Shown piece by piece: positions 36,900-45,366 of a DNA stretch of 64,000 nt. This DNA comes from Paraeggerthella hominis (GTDB lineage Bacteria; Actinomycetota; Coriobacteriia; Coriobacteriales; Eggerthellaceae). Within the stretch, counting starts at the first letter, position 1. Each line of letters starts with the position of its first letter. The position numbers and the translations under genes are program-made. The notes beneath the pieces are model-generated. The model saw only the letters and a list, made by a program, of their open reading frames with translations, was not told where the DNA came from and ran no database searches. The stretch spans positions 248,001-312,000 of the forward strand of contig NZ_JAJNOQ010000001.1 in NCBI RefSeq assembly GCF_021044775.1, written 5' to 3'.

Positions 36900-37871
36900 C
36901 TAGCCGCGCGGATGAGCCTGCGCGTGAACCTTCTTGAGGCGCCCGGGCGTCAGATGGGTGTAGATCTGCGTCGTGGACAAGCTGGCGTGCCCGAGCATTT
37001 CCTGCACGGTGCGCAGATCCGCGCCGCCCTCCAGCAAATCCGTGGCGAACGTGTGCCGCATGTCGTGGGGAGACAGCGTCCCGTCCAGACCGGCTTTGCG
37101 CACCGCGTCCTTGAACATCTTGCGCATAGCGTCCGTACCCATCCGGTTTCCACGCGTCGACACGAAAAAGTAATCGCAGGCGCGATCTCCAAGCAGGTTG
37201 GGGCGGGCTATCAGGGCGTAGGTCCGCATCGACGACACCGCCATGTCGTGCAGCGGGATAATGCGCTCCTTGGACCCCTTGCCGAACACCTTGACCTGGC
37301 CGGTCGCGAAGTCCACGTGCGCCGAGAGCAAGCCGGATGCTTCCGACACGCGCGCGCCGCACGCGTACAGAAACTCGAGCAGCGCCTGGTTGCGCATGTC
37401 GGAATACGACTGGCCGCGCACGTTGCCGGCCGAATCCCGCTTTCCGTACACAGAGAGCAGTTTCACCATGTCGGCAGGCCGGATAACATGCGGTAGGCTC
37501 TTCGGCTGCTTGGGCCCCTGCAGCACGCTGGCGGGATCCTCGTCGGCAGCGCCCGTCACGTTGAGCCAGCGAAAGAAGCTGCGCAACGCCGATAGCCGCC
37601 GATTGATGGTAGTGCGCGAGTACTGAGCATGGTCGAGCTCGCCCAGATAGCGGCGGAGCTGACGGTGACTTGCTCGCAAAGGGTCGATATCCTCGCGCCA
37701 CGCCCAGCGCGCATAGTCCAGCAGATCGATCCGATAAGCGCGCACGGTATGGATGGAAGCGTTGCGCTCCACGCGCATAGCCTCGCAGAACGCCTCGATC
37801 ATGGTCGCGGCAACCGGGTCGCACTCAGGTCGATCGACAGCGTCGGGCGAACCGCCGAGCTCAGCGGGCAT
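36900..37871 (-). CDS. xerC: Tyrosine recombinase XerC/XerD
   Basis: A 323-residue site-specific recombinase: N-terminal SAM-like core-binding domain (about 20-110) and a catalytic domain with R174 (GARVSEA), K198 (GKGSKER), H269 and R272 (PHDMRHTFAT), H295 (LGHAS) and nucleophile Y304 (IYTHL). It should resolve chromosome dimers at dif with a partner recombinase. MPAELGG at 37871 was chosen as start because GGGAGG lies upstream and the overlap with trmFO is then 11 bp; earlier in-frame ATGs lie deeper in trmFO. The context next to trmFO suggests XerC rather than a phage integrase. Confidence 0.9.
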   Translation of the reverse strand: MPAELGGSPDAVDRPECDPVAATMIEAFCEAMRVERNASIHTVRAYRIDLLDYARWAWREDIDPLRASHRQLRRYLGELDHAQYSRTTINRRLSALRSFFRWLNVTGAADEDPASVLQGPKQPKSLPHVIRPADMVKLLSVYGKRDSAGNVRGQSYSDMRNQALLEFLYACGARVSEASGLLSAHVDFATGQVKVFGKGSKERIIPLHDMAVSSMRTYALIARPNLLGDRACDYFFVSTRGNRMGTDAMRKMFKDAVRKAGLDGTLSPHDMRHTFATDLLEGGADLRTVQEMLGHASLSTTQIYTHLTPGRLKKVHAQAHPRG

Positions 37872-39285
37872 CGACGCGCGCCTCCCCATGGCCTGCTTCA
37901 ACGTCGGCTTCGGCCGACGGCAGCAAACCGCAAGCGGCAAGGCCGTCGCGATACGCCAGCAACGCCCGCTCGCCGCGCTCGGCGTACGCAGCGTAGCGAT
38001 CGCGCTTGTTGCGGATATGCTGGTCGAGCGGGGCCATGATGCCGAAGTTCACGTGCATGGGCTGGTAGTCCACCGTAGCAGGATCGGTCGCGTAGGCCAT
38101 AAGGGCACCAAAAGCCGTGTCGCGCGGAAGCTCGGGCAGGCTCTGCCCCTTCAGGAACGCCGCCGTCGACAGGGCTACGTGCAAGCCTGATCGGATAGCC
38201 TCGCAATACCCTTCGGTGCCGGCAAGCTGTCCGGCAACGAACACCGGGACCGTCGAACCGGGCAGCGCGTCAAGGCGAAGACGCAGCTGCGCATCCAGCA
38301 AGCGCGGGGCATCGACGAACGTGTTGCGATGCATCACGCCGTAACGAGCGAACTCCGCGTTCTCCAAACCGGGGATCATGCGAAACACGCGACGCTGCTC
38401 GGGAAACGTCAGGTTCGTCTGGAAACCCACCAGGTTGTAGCTCATGCCCTGCGCGTCTTCCGCCCGCAGCTGCAGGGCGGCCCAAGGCCGCCGGCCCGTA
38501 CGGGGGTCGGTCAACCCCACCGGCTTGAGCGTTCCGAACCGAGGCGCGTCCGCGCCCTTGCGGGCGATCTCCTCGATAGGCTGGCACGCCTGGAACAGGT
38601 CGCGCGTCTCGAAATCGCGCTTGATGACGCGCTCCGCGTTCACCAGCTCTTCGATGAACGCCTCGTACTCCTCGCGGCTGAACGGCGCGTTGAGGTAGTC
38701 GCCCGCGCCGGCTTCGGCGTCCTCGTAGCGGCTCTGGCGAAACAGCTTGCCGAAATCAAGGGAATCGGCCATGACGATGGGGGCCGCGGCATCGTAGAAC
38801 GCCAGATGCTCTCCGCCCGTGAATCGAGCAAGGTCCTCGGCAAGCGCATCGGAGGTGAGCGGGCCCGTGGCGACCACCAGGGCGTCCGTTCCCTGCGCGT
38901 ACGCCGCAAGGCCGGTCGCTTCCTCCCGAACCAGCTCGATCAAAGGATGCGCCGCGATCCGCTCGGTCACGTCGGCGGAAAAAGCGGCGCGATCGACCGC
39001 AAGCGCGCCGCCAGCGGGAACCGCGTTGCGCTCGGCCGCCGCATAAACCTGCGAGCCGAGCAGGGCAAGCTCGCGCTTGAGCATGCCGGCGGCGCTTTGC
39101 GGCTTCGTGCTTTTGAGGGAGTTCGAGCACACGAGTTCAGCGCAGTCCGACGACACATGGACGGGCGTAGACGAAACCGGGCGCATCTCCACAAGCCGGA
39201 CGCGAACGCCGCGGTCGGCAAGCTGCAGCGCGGCCTCGCTTCCCGCAAGCCCGGCTCCAAGTATGGTTACCGTTGAATTAGACAT
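37861..39285 (-). CDS. trmFO: Folate/FAD tRNA uracil-54 methyltransferase TrmFO
   Basis: A 474-residue flavoprotein that makes ribothymidine at tRNA position 54 with methylenetetrahydrofolate. The FAD-binding GAGLAGSEAA begins at about residue 10, followed by the family blocks RPVSSTPVHVSSDCAELVCSNS (given as a region), GPLTSDALAEDL and QLAGTEGYCEA. Length is close to the family norm. The start at 39285 was set by the conserved N-terminus; the longer frame upstream crosses the end of dprA. It overlaps xerC by 11 bp. Confidence 0.93.
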   Translation of the reverse strand: MSNSTVTILGAGLAGSEAALQLADRGVRVRLVEMRPVSSTPVHVSSDCAELVCSNSLKSTKPQSAAGMLKRELALLGSQVYAAAERNAVPAGGALAVDRAAFSADVTERIAAHPLIELVREEATGLAAYAQGTDALVVATGPLTSDALAEDLARFTGGEHLAFYDAAAPIVMADSLDFGKLFRQSRYEDAEAGAGDYLNAPFSREEYEAFIEELVNAERVIKRDFETRDLFQACQPIEEIARKGADAPRFGTLKPVGLTDPRTGRRPWAALQLRAEDAQGMSYNLVGFQTNLTFPEQRRVFRMIPGLENAEFARYGVMHRNTFVDAPRLLDAQLRLRLDALPGSTVPVFVAGQLAGTEGYCEAIRSGLHVALSTAAFLKGQSLPELPRDTAFGALMAYATDPATVDYQPMHVNFGIMAPLDQHIRNKRDRYAAYAERGERALLAYRDGLAACGLLPSAEADVEAGHGEARVDAR

Positions 39286-39407
39286 GCCTGCAAGGATACC
39301 AAACCCCGGCCGCGCATAAGGCAAAAACCGCGAAACTCCCCCGCTTCGCCGCAACAACCCCTTCGAAGCCGCCGAAACCGGACATGAGCCTGCTCCGAAC
39401 ACGCGCG

Positions 39408-40328
39408 TCATCGGACCACCGGTCCCCACCGGCCGTCCGGATGCCGCGCGAAAAGGCCCGCGCGCTCGCCTTCGACAAGCCGTTGCATGAGCCAAGGAAG
39501 CGCGTCCTCCCCGTCGCAGCACTCGCGCGCAAGATCCATCAAGCGCTCCATGCCCAAAGACTCCGCGCGCAAGGCGGCCGCCACCGGATCCTCGTCTTCC
39601 GCGCTTGTCCCTTCCGGGCAAAAGCGCTCCTGCTTCAAGCAACCGAACAGCGAGAACAGCGCGTCCTCGAAAGTCTCGTCGTCGATCACCGGCGTCGCGC
39701 CCTGATAGAGCAATCGATTGGCGCCGCGCGACGAAGCCGCTGTGATGGCGCCGGGAACCACCAAGACGTCGCGGTTCGCAGCCAGCGCCTCGTCGGCGGT
39801 CGAGAACGTCCCGGACGGCAGCCCCGCCTCCACGATGAGCGTAGCTCGCGCGAGTCCCGCTATAAGGCGGTTCCTCGTGCGGAACTGATGAGGCAAAGGC
39901 GGTTTTTCCCATTCATGCTCGGATGCCACCGCACCGCCGGCATCGACGATCTGCTGGAACAGGCCGCTGTGCTCGGCAGGGTAAGGGCGATCGCATCCTC
40001 CGCCCAGAAACGCGACCGTAAGCCCTCCCGCATCGAGCGCCGCTCGATGGGCGGCGGCGTCGCAGCCGCGCGCGCCGCCCGACACCACGCACACGCCGCG
40101 TTCGGCGGCAATACGCGCGAACCGCTGGGCGCAGCCGCGCCCATAAGGGGTGGCCTTGCGGGCTCCCACGATGGCGATCCCCTCCTGCAAAGCATCTGCG
40201 CTGCCAACGACGTACAGCTTCTTCGGCGGGTTGGATACGACCGCAAGGGCCTTCGGGTAGGCACCTCCGCCCAGTTCGAGCACGTGCCGCGGACCCGAAA
40301 GAGGCCGCCCCTGCACGCGCGCGCTCAT
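39408..40328 (-). CDS. dprA: DNA processing protein DprA
   Basis: A 306-residue protein with the DprA/Smf Rossmann fold: IVGARKATPYGRGCAQ, VVSGGARGCDAAAHRAAL, the FLGGGCDRPYPAEH block and TRNRLIAGLA. DprA loads RecA on incoming single-stranded DNA during transformation. A short C-terminal helical extension (after about 245) may be a winged-helix remnant. Its ATG overlaps the comM stop (ATGA). With comM it indicates at least a residual competence or recombination role. Confidence 0.92.
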   Translation of the reverse strand: MSARVQGRPLSGPRHVLELGGGAYPKALAVVSNPPKKLYVVGSADALQEGIAIVGARKATPYGRGCAQRFARIAAERGVCVVSGGARGCDAAAHRAALDAGGLTVAFLGGGCDRPYPAEHSGLFQQIVDAGGAVASEHEWEKPPLPHQFRTRNRLIAGLARATLIVEAGLPSGTFSTADEALAANRDVLVVPGAITAASSRGANRLLYQGATPVIDDETFEDALFSLFGCLKQERFCPEGTSAEDEDPVAAALRAESLGMERLMDLARECCDGEDALPWLMQRLVEGERAGLFARHPDGRWGPVVR

Positions 40329-41821
40329 GATTCCCCTTCCCGAAGCCTGAATCCCACCGCTTCGCACAAATGCCGTCGCTCCACGCGATCGCGCTCCTCC
40401 ATGTCCGCCACCGTGCGCGCCAGCGCAAGCGTGCGCATGATGGCCCGGCCGCTCATGCGGCTTGCCTGGGCAACCTCTTCGAGGAACTTCTCGTCGTCGT
40501 CCGAAAGGCCGCAGGCCCGCACAAGGGCCTCCGACGTATCGGGCCTGCTCTCGGCGGCTCGCGCGCGCCTCCACGACGAGAACTCCCGCGCCCGCAGCAC
40601 GTCGCGGCGCAGTTCTTCGGAGCCGGTCCCGCACCCGGTTGCCAGCACCTCGCCTGGAGGTATGCGGCGCACGTCGATATGCACGTCGATGCGATCCATG
40701 ATGGGACCGCCGATGCGCCCTTGATACAATTTGATCTGACGCTGGGAGCACGTGCACGGCTCCTCCTCGTCGCCGTAGTACCCGCATGGGCACGGGTTCG
40801 AGGCCGCCACCAGCATGAACCGCGCCGGAAAGTCGATGTTGCCGTCCGCCCGCGTAACCGTAACCCGGCCCGCCTCCAAAGGCTGGCGTATCCCCTGAAG
40901 CGCCGAAGGCGAAAACTCCGCCAACTCGTCCAGGAACAGAACGCCGTTGTGGGCCAAGGTTATCTCGCCCGGGCGAACGGGGGACCCGCCTCCGACCAAA
41001 CCCGCCAGCGTAGCCGAGTGATGAGGCTTCCGAAACGGGCGCGCGCCACCGAGCACGGCTTCCAGGCTTTCCCCCGCGACCGAATGCACCACCGCCGTTT
41101 CAAGCGCCTCGTCTTTCGACAAAGGAGGCAGAATGGAGGGCAGCCTCGAGGCCAGCATCGTCTTGCCCGAGCCGGGAGGACCCATCATGAGCACCCCATG
41201 GCCTCCAGCCGCCGCTATCTGCAAAGCCCGCTTCGCCATGCTGTGGCCCGCAATGTCGCGAAAGTCGGGCAATGCCTTGCTGCTCTTGGCAAGCCGCCCG
41301 GTCATGACGGGAAACGGAAGCGTGCGGAAGTCGGAAAGGCTCTGTACGCAGCGATGCACCACGCCTTTGACGGCGTACAGCCCCTCGGAGGGCGCGGCAG
41401 CCAACGCGCAGCCCAACCGCTTCGCGCACAGCGCGTGGGCGAGCAGGCCGGCAACGGGCCTGACCGCACCCTCCAACGACAGCTCCCCCACGAACAAGAC
41501 CCCTTCCGCCGCCTGCGGGTCCACCTGCCCCGTAGCGCACAGGATGCCCGCGGCAATGGGCAGGTCGAACCCCGTTCCCGTCTTCCTGAGCGTGCCCGGA
41601 GCAAGGTTCACCACCACTTTGCTCGCAGGCATCGTAAACCCGCATGACCGCAGCGCGGCCTTTACGCGCTCCCGCGACTCCTGCACCGACGCGTCGGCCA
41701 TCCCCACGATAGCGAAACCGGGGATCCCGTTCGAAACGCTTACCTCGACGTCCACCGCCACCGCCTCGACGCCGCGAACCGCAGCGGCGCGAACCGTGCA
41801 GCGCCCCCTCGCAGCCATCAT
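40325..41821 (-). CDS. comM: ComM/YifB Mg-chelatase-like AAA protein
   Basis: A 498-residue protein with an N-terminal Lon-like domain (residues about 10-170), an AAA+ Mg-chelatase domain with Walker A GPPGSGKT at 214-221 and a C-terminal domain. In transforming bacteria ComM is a hexameric helicase promoting branch migration. CGYYGDEEEPCTCSQRQ carries the family zinc-like cysteines. Two ATGs in a row occur at the start; the second forms TGATG with the yraN stop. It is coupled at both ends, to yraN and dprA. Confidence 0.94.
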   Translation of the reverse strand: MMAARGRCTVRAAAVRGVEAVAVDVEVSVSNGIPGFAIVGMADASVQESRERVKAALRSCGFTMPASKVVVNLAPGTLRKTGTGFDLPIAAGILCATGQVDPQAAEGVLFVGELSLEGAVRPVAGLLAHALCAKRLGCALAAAPSEGLYAVKGVVHRCVQSLSDFRTLPFPVMTGRLAKSSKALPDFRDIAGHSMAKRALQIAAAGGHGVLMMGPPGSGKTMLASRLPSILPPLSKDEALETAVVHSVAGESLEAVLGGARPFRKPHHSATLAGLVGGGSPVRPGEITLAHNGVLFLDELAEFSPSALQGIRQPLEAGRVTVTRADGNIDFPARFMLVAASNPCPCGYYGDEEEPCTCSQRQIKLYQGRIGGPIMDRIDVHIDVRRIPPGEVLATGCGTGSEELRRDVLRAREFSSWRRARAAESRPDTSEALVRACGLSDDDEKFLEEVAQASRMSGRAIMRTLALARTVADMEERDRVERRHLCEAVGFRLREGES

Positions 41822-42324
41822 GACGAATACGCGTTGATGTGATGGCGGATCATGGCTCGATCGGGCGCAACCAGCACGATGGAAACCACGTCGAAGCGCA
41901 CCGGCACGTCGACCACGTCGTAGTCCCTCAAAAACAAAGCTGCTATGTTCTCGTAGCGCTTTCGCTTTTCAGGGTCCACCGCCTCCGAGGGAAACCCCTT
42001 CTCGCAGCTCGACCGCGTTTTCACCTCCACGAACACCACCCACTCTTCATCTCGCGCGATGATGTCGGCTTCCCCTGCCGAGCACGTCCAATTCCGCTCG
42101 ACGATCTCGTAGCCCCGTCGATACAGGAACCGGGCAGCGGCATCTTCGCCGCGCTTCCCAAGCTCGATGTTGTGCGAGTCGGCGCCCGCAGCGGCGCCCG
42201 ATCCCTTCTTGCGCCCCCGACCTCGCTTCCTCCCCCGATCGTCCCCTGAACGAGCCTCCAGGCTCGTTCCCTCGTCGCGCGCCGGCGCCGTAACCCGCTC
42301 GGCAACTCCCGTTCGATCTTCCAT
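41818..42324 (-). CDS. yraN: YraN/UPF0102 nuclease-fold protein
   Basis: A 168-residue protein whose last 115 residues are the YraN fold: LGKRGEDAAARFLYRRGYEIVERNW, then GEADIIARDEEWVVFVEVKTRS with the E-x-K nuclease-like residues. The first 50 residues are a charged, low-complexity extension (GRKRGRGRKKGSG) not usual for the family. YraN proteins resemble Holliday-junction resolvases; their role is not firmly known. GGGGGA precedes ATG 42324. It is first in the yraN-comM-dprA run. Confidence 0.88.
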   Translation of the reverse strand: MEDRTGVAERVTAPARDEGTSLEARSGDDRGRKRGRGRKKGSGAAAGADSHNIELGKRGEDAAARFLYRRGYEIVERNWTCSAGEADIIARDEEWVVFVEVKTRSSCEKGFPSEAVDPEKRKRYENIAALFLRDYDVVDVPVRFDVVSIVLVAPDRAMIRHHINAYSS

Positions 42325-42711
42325 AACCGTTCCCCCTTTCGTCGTGGCTCTATCATAGCGAGCGCACCTAGCGGAAACATGACGTGCGTCTAGCGCCGAC
42401 CCTGCGCGAATCTGCTCGAATCAGCGCGGGTTCCAACCAAGATGCAGCGCGTTTCGCGCGCGAACCCAGCAAAAATCCAGCGCGTTTCCAGCGCGCTTCC
42501 AGCACGAATCAAGCAGGATTGAAAACGTCCAGGTCAGACAAGGGGAAACCAAAAGGATGCCGTCCGGGGTCCGCGGTTGATGCAGTCCGGCGCGCGAAGC
42601 CCTGCGCGCCGCATTCCGCGCTCTGCGTCAACGCCCGATCAACCCCGGCAGCGGCGGGCGGAAATGCAACGAGCCCCGTCGAAGCATCCGACGGGGCTCG
42701 GGGAGAAACCG
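42325..42711. other. Repeat-rich intergenic region with terminator
   Basis: About 390 bp. It holds short imperfect repeats of CCAGCGCG-like words (about 42430-42520), the rnhB terminator at 42670-42700, and near 42352-42357 a minus-strand TATGAT that could be the yraN -10 box. A plus-strand open frame crosses the repeats and the terminator and is unlikely to be a gene. Confidence 0.5.
42670..42700 (-). terminator. Terminator of rnhB
   Basis: Perfect 12-bp arms CGAGCCCCGTCG and CGACGGGGCTCG with a seven-base loop, 11 bp after the rnhB stop. A short T-containing tail follows on the minus strand. Confidence 0.75.
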
Positions 42712-43500
42712 TTAGAACAAAGCAGGCTGCGTGAACGCCGTGCAGAACGAGACGCGATGGATGGGCGTCAAGCCGTACCGCTTGATTGCCTCGATATGCG
42801 CGGCGCTCGCATACCCTTTGCACGAATCGAATCCGTAAGCCGGATACTCTTCGGCGTAACGGCACATGAGCGCGTCGCGCTCCACCTTGGCCACAATGGA
42901 AGCCGCAGCGATGGAGGCGCAGCGGCCGTCTCCCTTCACCACGTTCACTTCGCGCGGATCCATGCGCAAGGGATTGCCGTCAAGCAGAATCACATCGGGA
43001 CGCACGCCCGCGCGCTCCACGCTTGCAACGGCCCTCCGAAAAGCCGTGACCAAACTTGCAGTCATGCCGCACGCATCGATGTCGGCAGGCTCCACGTACT
43101 CGACCGTCCAAGCGAGCGCCGCCTCTTTGATCTGAGCGGCTATACGCTCCCGCGCCTCGGGCTTGACCTGCTTCGAGTCGTTCAATCCCTCGATAACGGG
43201 CTCGTCGGGGAGCACGACCGCCCCTACGGCCAACGGGCCCGCCAAAGGACCTCGCCCCACTTCGTCAAGCCCCACGATCACCCGCGCGCCGCGCGCTGCG
43301 GCCAGCTCGCGCTCGTACGCGTACATCGAAGCCAATCGCTCGCGCTCGGCAGCCTGCGCCGCAAGACGCTTGCGCGCGCTCTCCATAGCGGCGAGCACCC
43401 CTTTGCGCGTCTCAGCCGCCAAAGAGCGCTCCAGCACGGCGAACTTGGCTTCGTCAGCCTGCTGCAATCGTTGCTTTATGTCGGCTACCGTCAGTCCCAT
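42712..43500 (-). CDS. rnhB: Ribonuclease HII
   Basis: A 262-residue enzyme that removes ribonucleotides and RNA primers from DNA. Catalytic acidic residues are in GLDEVGRGPLAGP (D79, E80), in ILLDGNPLRM and later in the C-terminal half (VAKVERDALM). A helical N-terminal extension of about 75 residues precedes the catalytic core, as in several Gram-positive RnhB proteins. GAGGGA precedes ATG 43500. It lies between rplS and yraN in the same direction. Confidence 0.95.
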   Translation of the reverse strand: MGLTVADIKQRLQQADEAKFAVLERSLAAETRKGVLAAMESARKRLAAQAAERERLASMYAYERELAAARGARVIVGLDEVGRGPLAGPLAVGAVVLPDEPVIEGLNDSKQVKPEARERIAAQIKEAALAWTVEYVEPADIDACGMTASLVTAFRRAVASVERAGVRPDVILLDGNPLRMDPREVNVVKGDGRCASIAAASIVAKVERDALMCRYAEEYPAYGFDSCKGYASAAHIEAIKRYGLTPIHRVSFCTAFTQPALF

Positions 43501-43568
43501 GCGTTCCCTCTCCCTCTCCGATTTCTATCGGCGCTACCGCATCATAGCAGAAGCGCCGCATGCAAAAG

Positions 43569-43604
43569 AAGAACCCCTCGCTCCGTGTGAAACGAGGGGT
43601 TCTT
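43569..43604 (-). terminator. Terminator of rplS
   Basis: Perfect 12-bp arms AAGAACCCCTCG and CGAGGGGTTCTT with a 12-base loop, followed on the minus strand by CTTTTGC. It lies 21 bp after the rplS stop. Confidence 0.88.
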
Positions 43605-43625
43605 GTACAGGTTGCTTCGCAGAGC

Positions 43626-43973
43626 TTAGCGGAAAGACTTCTCCTTGATTTTGGCAGCCTTGCCCACCTTGTTGCGCAGGTAGTAGAGCTTGGCGCGACG
43701 CACGTCACCGCGACGGACGACCTCGATCTTCTCGATCTTGGGGGAATGCACGGGGAAGGTGCGCTCCACGCCGATGGAGAAGCTGATCTTGCGGACGGTG
43801 AACGTCTCGCGGTTCGAAGCGCCCTGGCGGCGGATAACGTCGCCCTGGAACACCTGAACGCGCTCGCGGTTGCCCTCGACGATGCGGTAGTGGACCTTCA
43901 CGTTGTCGCCCACGTTGAATTCGGGGACGTCCTGCTTGATCTGCTGCTGTTCAATGGCGCGAATGATATCCAT
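43626..43973 (-). CDS. rplS: 50S ribosomal protein L19
   Basis: A 115-residue protein with the standard L19 sequence, including FNVGDNVKVHYRIVEG, RVQVFQGDVI, GVERTFPVHSP and the C-terminal RRGDVRRAKLYYLR. L19 sits at the interface of the two ribosomal subunits. AAGGA precedes ATG 43973, and a clear sigma-70-like promoter and terminator bracket it, so it looks monocistronic here. In many bacteria it follows trmD, which is absent. Confidence 0.98.
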   Translation of the reverse strand: MDIIRAIEQQQIKQDVPEFNVGDNVKVHYRIVEGNRERVQVFQGDVIRRQGASNRETFTVRKISFSIGVERTFPVHSPKIEKIEVVRRGDVRRAKLYYLRNKVGKAAKIKEKSFR

Positions 43974-44039
43974 GACCCGTTCCTTCTTATATGTTCAGTG
44001 AAAACTCGTTCGTGTTGTCTCATAAAGACACGATTGGAC

Positions 44040-44068
44040 AGTATACCTCGATGTGCTTCTGCTTGCAA
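44040..44068 (-). promoter_or_regulatory. Promoter of rplS
   Basis: On the minus strand TTGCAA (44068-44063) and TATACT (44045-44040) are separated by exactly 17 bp. Transcription from about 44033 would give a leader of roughly 60 bases before rplS. Confidence 0.7.
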
Positions 44069-44117
44069 GGCAATTCCTTGCCTTATTCGGAAAAACTTGC
44101 CTACCTCCAAACCCCGC

Positions 44118-44450
44118 CTAGAAAAGCATGAGCACCGCGTACGCGGCGACGCCCGATACGGCGCACCACAGAAGAGACTTGGTCTTCCATGCCACCAGCG
44201 CAACCACCAGCGCGGCAACCAAAGGAGCGGCGGCAGGCCAGAGGCCCGCGTCGAACATCCCGGGCGTGAGCAGGTCGTTCGCCACCAATGCGGCAAACGC
44301 CGCCGGCGGTATGAACCCAAGCGCGCGCTCGACGTTCTCGGGCAGGTTGCGCCCCTTGAGCACGAACAGGGGAACCACGCGACATATCAGCATGGTCACC
44401 GCGCAGCACGCGAACACGACGAAAAAGTCGCCCCATCCCATGGCTTCCAT
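44118..44450 (-). CDS. azlD: AzlD-type branched-chain amino acid export subunit
   Basis: A 110-residue membrane protein with about four helices, including the family block CRVVPLFVLKGRNLPENVERALGFIPPAAFAALV (given as a region) in which the polar ERxLxxIPPA is diagnostic. AzlD partners AzlC to export branched-chain amino acids or related compounds. Its ATG shares one base with the azlC stop (TAATG). An earlier in-frame start lies inside azlC and was rejected. Confidence 0.9.
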   Translation of the reverse strand: MEAMGWGDFFVVFACCAVTMLICRVVPLFVLKGRNLPENVERALGFIPPAAFAALVANDLLTPGMFDAGLWPAAAPLVAALVVALVAWKTKSLLWCAVSGVAAYAVLMLF

Positions 44451-45136
44451 TATCCGCGCCTCCTTGCCCACGTGAACAGCAGCGCCGCAGCAACGCCCGC
44501 AAGCGACCCCACGAGGATCGCCGGGCCGCCGAAGCCCGCAGCCTTGCACGCGAACACGCCCAGCACGGCCACGCCCGCGGCTATCACGTTAGCGGCCGAC
44601 ACCTTCTGGGTGACCAGCAGGCAGATGAAGATGGAGGTCATGGCGAACGCTGCAATGGCCAGCGGAATGCCGATGGCGTTGCCCACGAGCACGCCCACCA
44701 CGTTCGAAAGCGCCCAAGAGCTTTGGGAGAACAGGTTCACCATGGTGGCGCGGCCGACCGACCACTCCCCCTCGGCGAACTTCGACACGTTCACCCCGTA
44801 GCTTTCGTCGGTCACGGTAGCCGCGAACAGAAACGACAGGCGCTTCCTCACGCCGCGGCACGCCGGCGCGAACGCCGCCGAGTAGAGCATCTGGCGCGTG
44901 TTGACCAAAGAAACGCTCGCGATGATGGATGCGACGGGCGAAGCCGCCAGCCACATATTGGGAATCATGAACTGGCCCGCACCGGAATAGAACAGCGCCG
45001 AAAGCAAGAACACCTGCAAGGCGTTCAGTCCGATGGAGTCGCACAGGATGCCGCAGGGAATGCCGATGGCAACGTAACCCAACATGATGGGCAACGCCGC
45101 TTGAAACGACTGTTTTATGTGATCCCCGGTAAGCAT
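44450..45136 (-). CDS. azlC: AzlC-type branched-chain amino acid exporter
   Basis: A 228-residue membrane protein with about six or seven helices; AALPIMLGYVAIGIPCG, FYSGAGQFM, NTRQMLYSAAF and TDESYGV are AzlC family blocks. With AzlD it forms a two-component exporter. The ATG at 45136 is preferred over a TTG six codons upstream, because that TTG lies within the -10 box TATAAT (45151-45146). With only 9 bp between the box and the ATG, the mRNA appears leaderless. Confidence 0.92.
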   Translation of the reverse strand: MLTGDHIKQSFQAALPIMLGYVAIGIPCGILCDSIGLNALQVFLLSALFYSGAGQFMIPNMWLAASPVASIIASVSLVNTRQMLYSAAFAPACRGVRKRLSFLFAATVTDESYGVNVSKFAEGEWSVGRATMVNLFSQSSWALSNVVGVLVGNAIGIPLAIAAFAMTSIFICLLVTQKVSAANVIAAGVAVLGVFACKAAGFGGPAILVGSLAGVAAALLFTWARRRG

Positions 45137-45145
45137 AGCGTCCCG

Positions 45146-45173
45146 ATTATACAAGTTTTGTGCAGATGCGCAA
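45146..45173 (-). promoter_or_regulatory. azlCD promoter, apparently leaderless
   Basis: On the minus strand TTGCGC (45173-45168), a 16-bp spacer and TATAAT (45151-45146). The ATG at 45136 follows the -10 box after 9 bases, so the transcript should begin at or within two bases of the start codon. Confidence 0.6.
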
Positions 45174-45233
45174 TGGGGGAATCTCGCTTGCCGTCAGCTT
45201 GCCGTCAGGAAGCCCGATTTGCAGCGGACGCAA

Positions 45234-45295
45234 CGGATTGTCGCCCGAAACGTACGGAATCGAAGAGAAAAGCGTACGTTTCGGGCGACAATCCG
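45234..45295. repeat. Perfect 23-bp inverted repeat
   Basis: Arms at 45234-45256 and 45273-45295 are perfectly complementary over 23 bp (core TCGCCCGAAACGTACG), with a 16-bp spacer. It lies between divergent... rather tandem leftward genes azlC and dgt, about 70 bp after the dgt stop. Just before it is an 11-bp tandem direct repeat CTTGCCGTCAG (45187-45208). It may be a strong terminator or a mobile hairpin repeat; there is no U tract. Confidence 0.8.
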
Positions 45296-45366
45296 CCGGC
45301 GTGAACGCATAAGCGCGAAACGGCCGCGCAAGGCGAGCAGCAAACCGCGTACCAACGCGCTGCGCA

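Noticed and set aside
36900..37871. Phage or integrative-element integrase
   Set aside because: The tyrosine recombinase sits in the trmFO-dprA-comM housekeeping run, with no att repeats, tRNA or phage genes nearby.
42384..42734. Plus-strand 116-codon frame between yraN and rnhB
   Set aside because: It crosses short repeats and the rnhB terminator, and its residues repeat with the DNA repeats.
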